NCBI GenBank assembly: GCA_003818595.1
Contig: RPQV01000184.1
Coordinates: forward strand, 1-6,995
DNA: 6,995 nucleotides
Direction: 5' to 3'
Source: Calditrichota bacterium
GTDB taxonomy: Bacteria; Zhuqueibacterota; Zhuqueibacteria; Residuimicrobiales; Krinioviventaceae
Part shown: positions 5,426-6,995 of the stretch, piece after piece
Layout: every line of letters starts with the position of its first letter
Position numbering within the stretch: position 1 is the first letter of the stretch
The notes under the pieces: generated by a model
Database searches by the model: none
Told to the model about the DNA's origin: nothing
Seen by the model: only the letters and a program-made list of their open reading frames with translations
Position numbers and translations under genes: made by a program

Positions 5426-6995
5426 CTATCCTTCCGCCGCATCGATCGACCACGGTTTTCCATCCATATAAGCGGGAATATCAATTCCGAAAAGATCAAG
5501 CAGCGTCGGCGCCACATCCGCAATGTGGGGTTGTTGTGCTTTGATGGCGAGATTACTAGCCAAAATTCCTGGAACGATTCGCGGATCAACTCCATGATCA
5601 CCGCTCCAGTTTTTAGTATTGTCCTCAAAAATATCCCGTGTAGTTTTGCCGAGCGCGCCGGCCCATGAAATTCGATAACCTTCATTATAGGCCACAATGA
5701 GGTCAGGCGCATTCTCAAGATAGGGACCATCATAAATGAGTTGTGCTTCAAACACAGCGTTTATGGCCGTCGTCTGCCGTTCAGGATCATAAAGACCAGA
5801 TAATTTAGCGACCAATTCCTTCCTGAGCAAAGCTGCATCGCGGCGGGCAACAATACCTTGCGACTCTCGACCTTGAAGATTGAGGTAAATCCCTGCCAAT
5901 CCAAGCGCATAAGCGCGAGTTCTGGACCAGTCAACATTCTGCAAATAATCAGTTTCCGATGAGTCGTCCTTCAGGATCAAATATCCCTGCTGCAGCAGCC
6001 AGGCGTTCAAATTTACTCCGCGTTGAAAAGATGTAAATCCATGGTCGGAAAGCACCAAAAACAATGTATCTTTTGATAATTGGCGTAACACCCTGCCGAT
6101 GATTTCATCCGCTTTATGATATACATCGGCGATAGCGTTCGGATACTGCTGTTTTTTCAAATGACAATTTGCCGGATGATCTTTGTCCAAATAGCGAAAA
6201 AACATATGCTGAATTCGATCTGTGCCATCGAATACACAGGCGCAGACCCCGCGAGACATTTTGGAGAGAATATGGAAAAACTGCTTTTCTCGCTCCTCAA
6301 AAAGATGATACGCTTGTTTTAAAAATCCTTCCTCATCCAGAACTCCCTCATTTAAAGCCCATGTATCCTCCGCTAAACCCAGCGTGCTGTAGCGTCCATG
6401 AAGTTTGGACAGATAATTGGAAAAATAGTGCGGAGTGGAAATGGGTAGTACCGGCCGTTCAGGATCGACATTGATGGGTGAAACATATAACTCGATCAAG
6501 GGAAGATCGACCTTCAAGTAGAATTGACACATGCCCCTGATGACCAACCATCCGGCGCGAAAACTTACGGGAATCCAAGGCGTGAATTCATTGACCATGA
6601 TCGGGTACCTATTTCTGCCAATTTGTAGACACGTGGGAATGCCTTCCTGATCAACCTTGAGTCGAAAACGGATGGTCAACGGCTTTGCTGGGCTTATCAG
6701 AGGGTGATCCGGACCCTGAAGAATACCACACCACTCCTCTTCTCTTTTTTCAAACTGAAATCTTTTTCCTCCGGAAAAAATAGCTGTAGGACGAGGATGA
6801 TTGGAATAATAAGAGAACGATCCTTGCGTTCCCAGAAGGTCAGGCGTACACATGGCGGAGAGCAGGGCGCCATTGAATTTTTCAGGAGGATAAGATATGG
6901 GAACGCGTATAATGTGACTGAAAATCCCTTTTTCTCCGAGGATTTTCCAAAATGATTTACTTTTACGTAAAAATTGAATACTCGGCTTTTGTAAA
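5426..6995 (-). CDS. Second AlkP-superfamily phosphodiesterase-like protein, N-terminus outside window
   Basis: The frame is open to the window edge (first full codon 6994-6992), giving 522 visible residues. The first 47, including SFWKILGEKGIFSHIIRVPI, align with PAFWTFLEEKDIPATLFSLP of the downstream paralogue, so the ATG at 6853 is internal. By that alignment about 140-150 residues, including the first metal Asp and the Ser/Thr nucleophile, lie beyond the edge. Visible motifs are MCTPDLLGTQGSF (48-60), matching GMGTPDLLGGYGTF of the neighbour; FDGTDRIQH with likely metal ligands D259 and H263; LSDHGF with D317 and H318; and SGDHGVDP with H467. The C-terminal ADVAPTLLDLFGIDIP region is the usual end of the family. 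It is a diverged tandem duplicate of the next gene and is co-transcribed with it (7-nt gap). It is probably active if the missing N-terminus is normal; signal peptide and substrate cannot be judged. Confidence 0.86.
   Translation of the reverse strand, partial: LQKPSIQFLRKSKSFWKILGEKGIFSHIIRVPISYPPEKFNGALLSAMCTPDLLGTQGSFSYYSNHPRPTAIFSGGKRFQFEKREEEWCGILQGPDHPLISPAKPLTIRFRLKVDQEGIPTCLQIGRNRYPIMVNEFTPWIPVSFRAGWLVIRGMCQFYLKVDLPLIELYVSPINVDPERPVLPISTPHYFSNYLSKLHGRYSTLGLAEDTWALNEGVLDEEGFLKQAYHLFEEREKQFFHILSKMSRGVCACVFDGTDRIQHMFFRYLDKDHPANCHLKKQQYPNAIADVYHKADEIIGRVLRQLSKDTLFLVLSDHGFTSFQRGVNLNAWLLQQGYLILKDDSSETDYLQNVDWSRTRAYALGLAGIYLNLQGRESQGIVARRDAALLRKELVAKLSGLYDPERQTTAINAVFEAQLIYDGPYLENAPDLIVAYNEGYRISWAGALGKTTRDIFEDNTKNWSGDHGVDPRIVPGILASNLAIKAQQPHIADVAPTLLDLFGIDIPAYMDGKPWSIDAAEG

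Noticed and set aside
5419..5751. 110-residue frame on the minus strand overlapping the end of the second phosphodiesterase
   Set aside because: It lies in another frame of a well-supported gene whose conserved C-terminal motifs occupy this region; the composition is rich in Met and Arg with no motif.

Overview
The window holds two gene clusters that converge on a short gap at about 2214-2342. There are no RNA genes, insertion sequences or CRISPR arrays. A fairly AT-rich genome, a DUF6057-type protein and a lipoprotein combining a c-type heme motif with TolB-like (PD40) repeats suggest a bacterium of the Bacteroidota/FCB group or a neighbouring uncultured phylum such as Calditrichota or KSB1. 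This placement is inference from gene content, not from a marker gene.

Plus strand, 1-2213: the 3' end of a DUF6057-like gene (cut by the window start) overlaps by 4 nt (GTGA) with a complete gene for a secreted, probably lipid-anchored protein carrying one CXXCH heme motif followed by four PD40 beta-propeller repeats. The overlap implies translational coupling and a shared task at the cell envelope.

Minus strand, 6995-2343: a tight cluster read right to left. It contains (i) an AlkP-superfamily phosphodiesterase/phosphomutase-like protein (COG3379 type) whose N-terminus lies outside the window; (ii) a complete second paralogue with a twin-arginine signal and the full set of active-site residues; (iii) a 63-residue ribbon-helix-helix-like small protein; and (iv) a three-span membrane protein resembling the Oxa1/EMC3/TMCO1 (DUF106-like) superfamily, with a beta-rich extracytoplasmic domain inserted between spans 2 and 3. 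Spacings of 7, 21 and 8 nt (the last to a frame-interrupted ATG) point to one operon. A reasonable reading is an envelope phosphoester or head-group metabolism module with a dedicated membrane partner; the substrate cannot be read from sequence.

Two irregularities stand out. The membrane-protein gene seems to begin at a well-placed ATG (3205) with a good ribosome binding site, but that frame closes after 13 codons at a TGA overlapping the TTG that opens the long frame. This is either a coupled leader peptide or a one-base indel in an A4 run. The convergent gap also contains a protein-like stretch broken by a single TAG, possibly the tail of a decayed gene.
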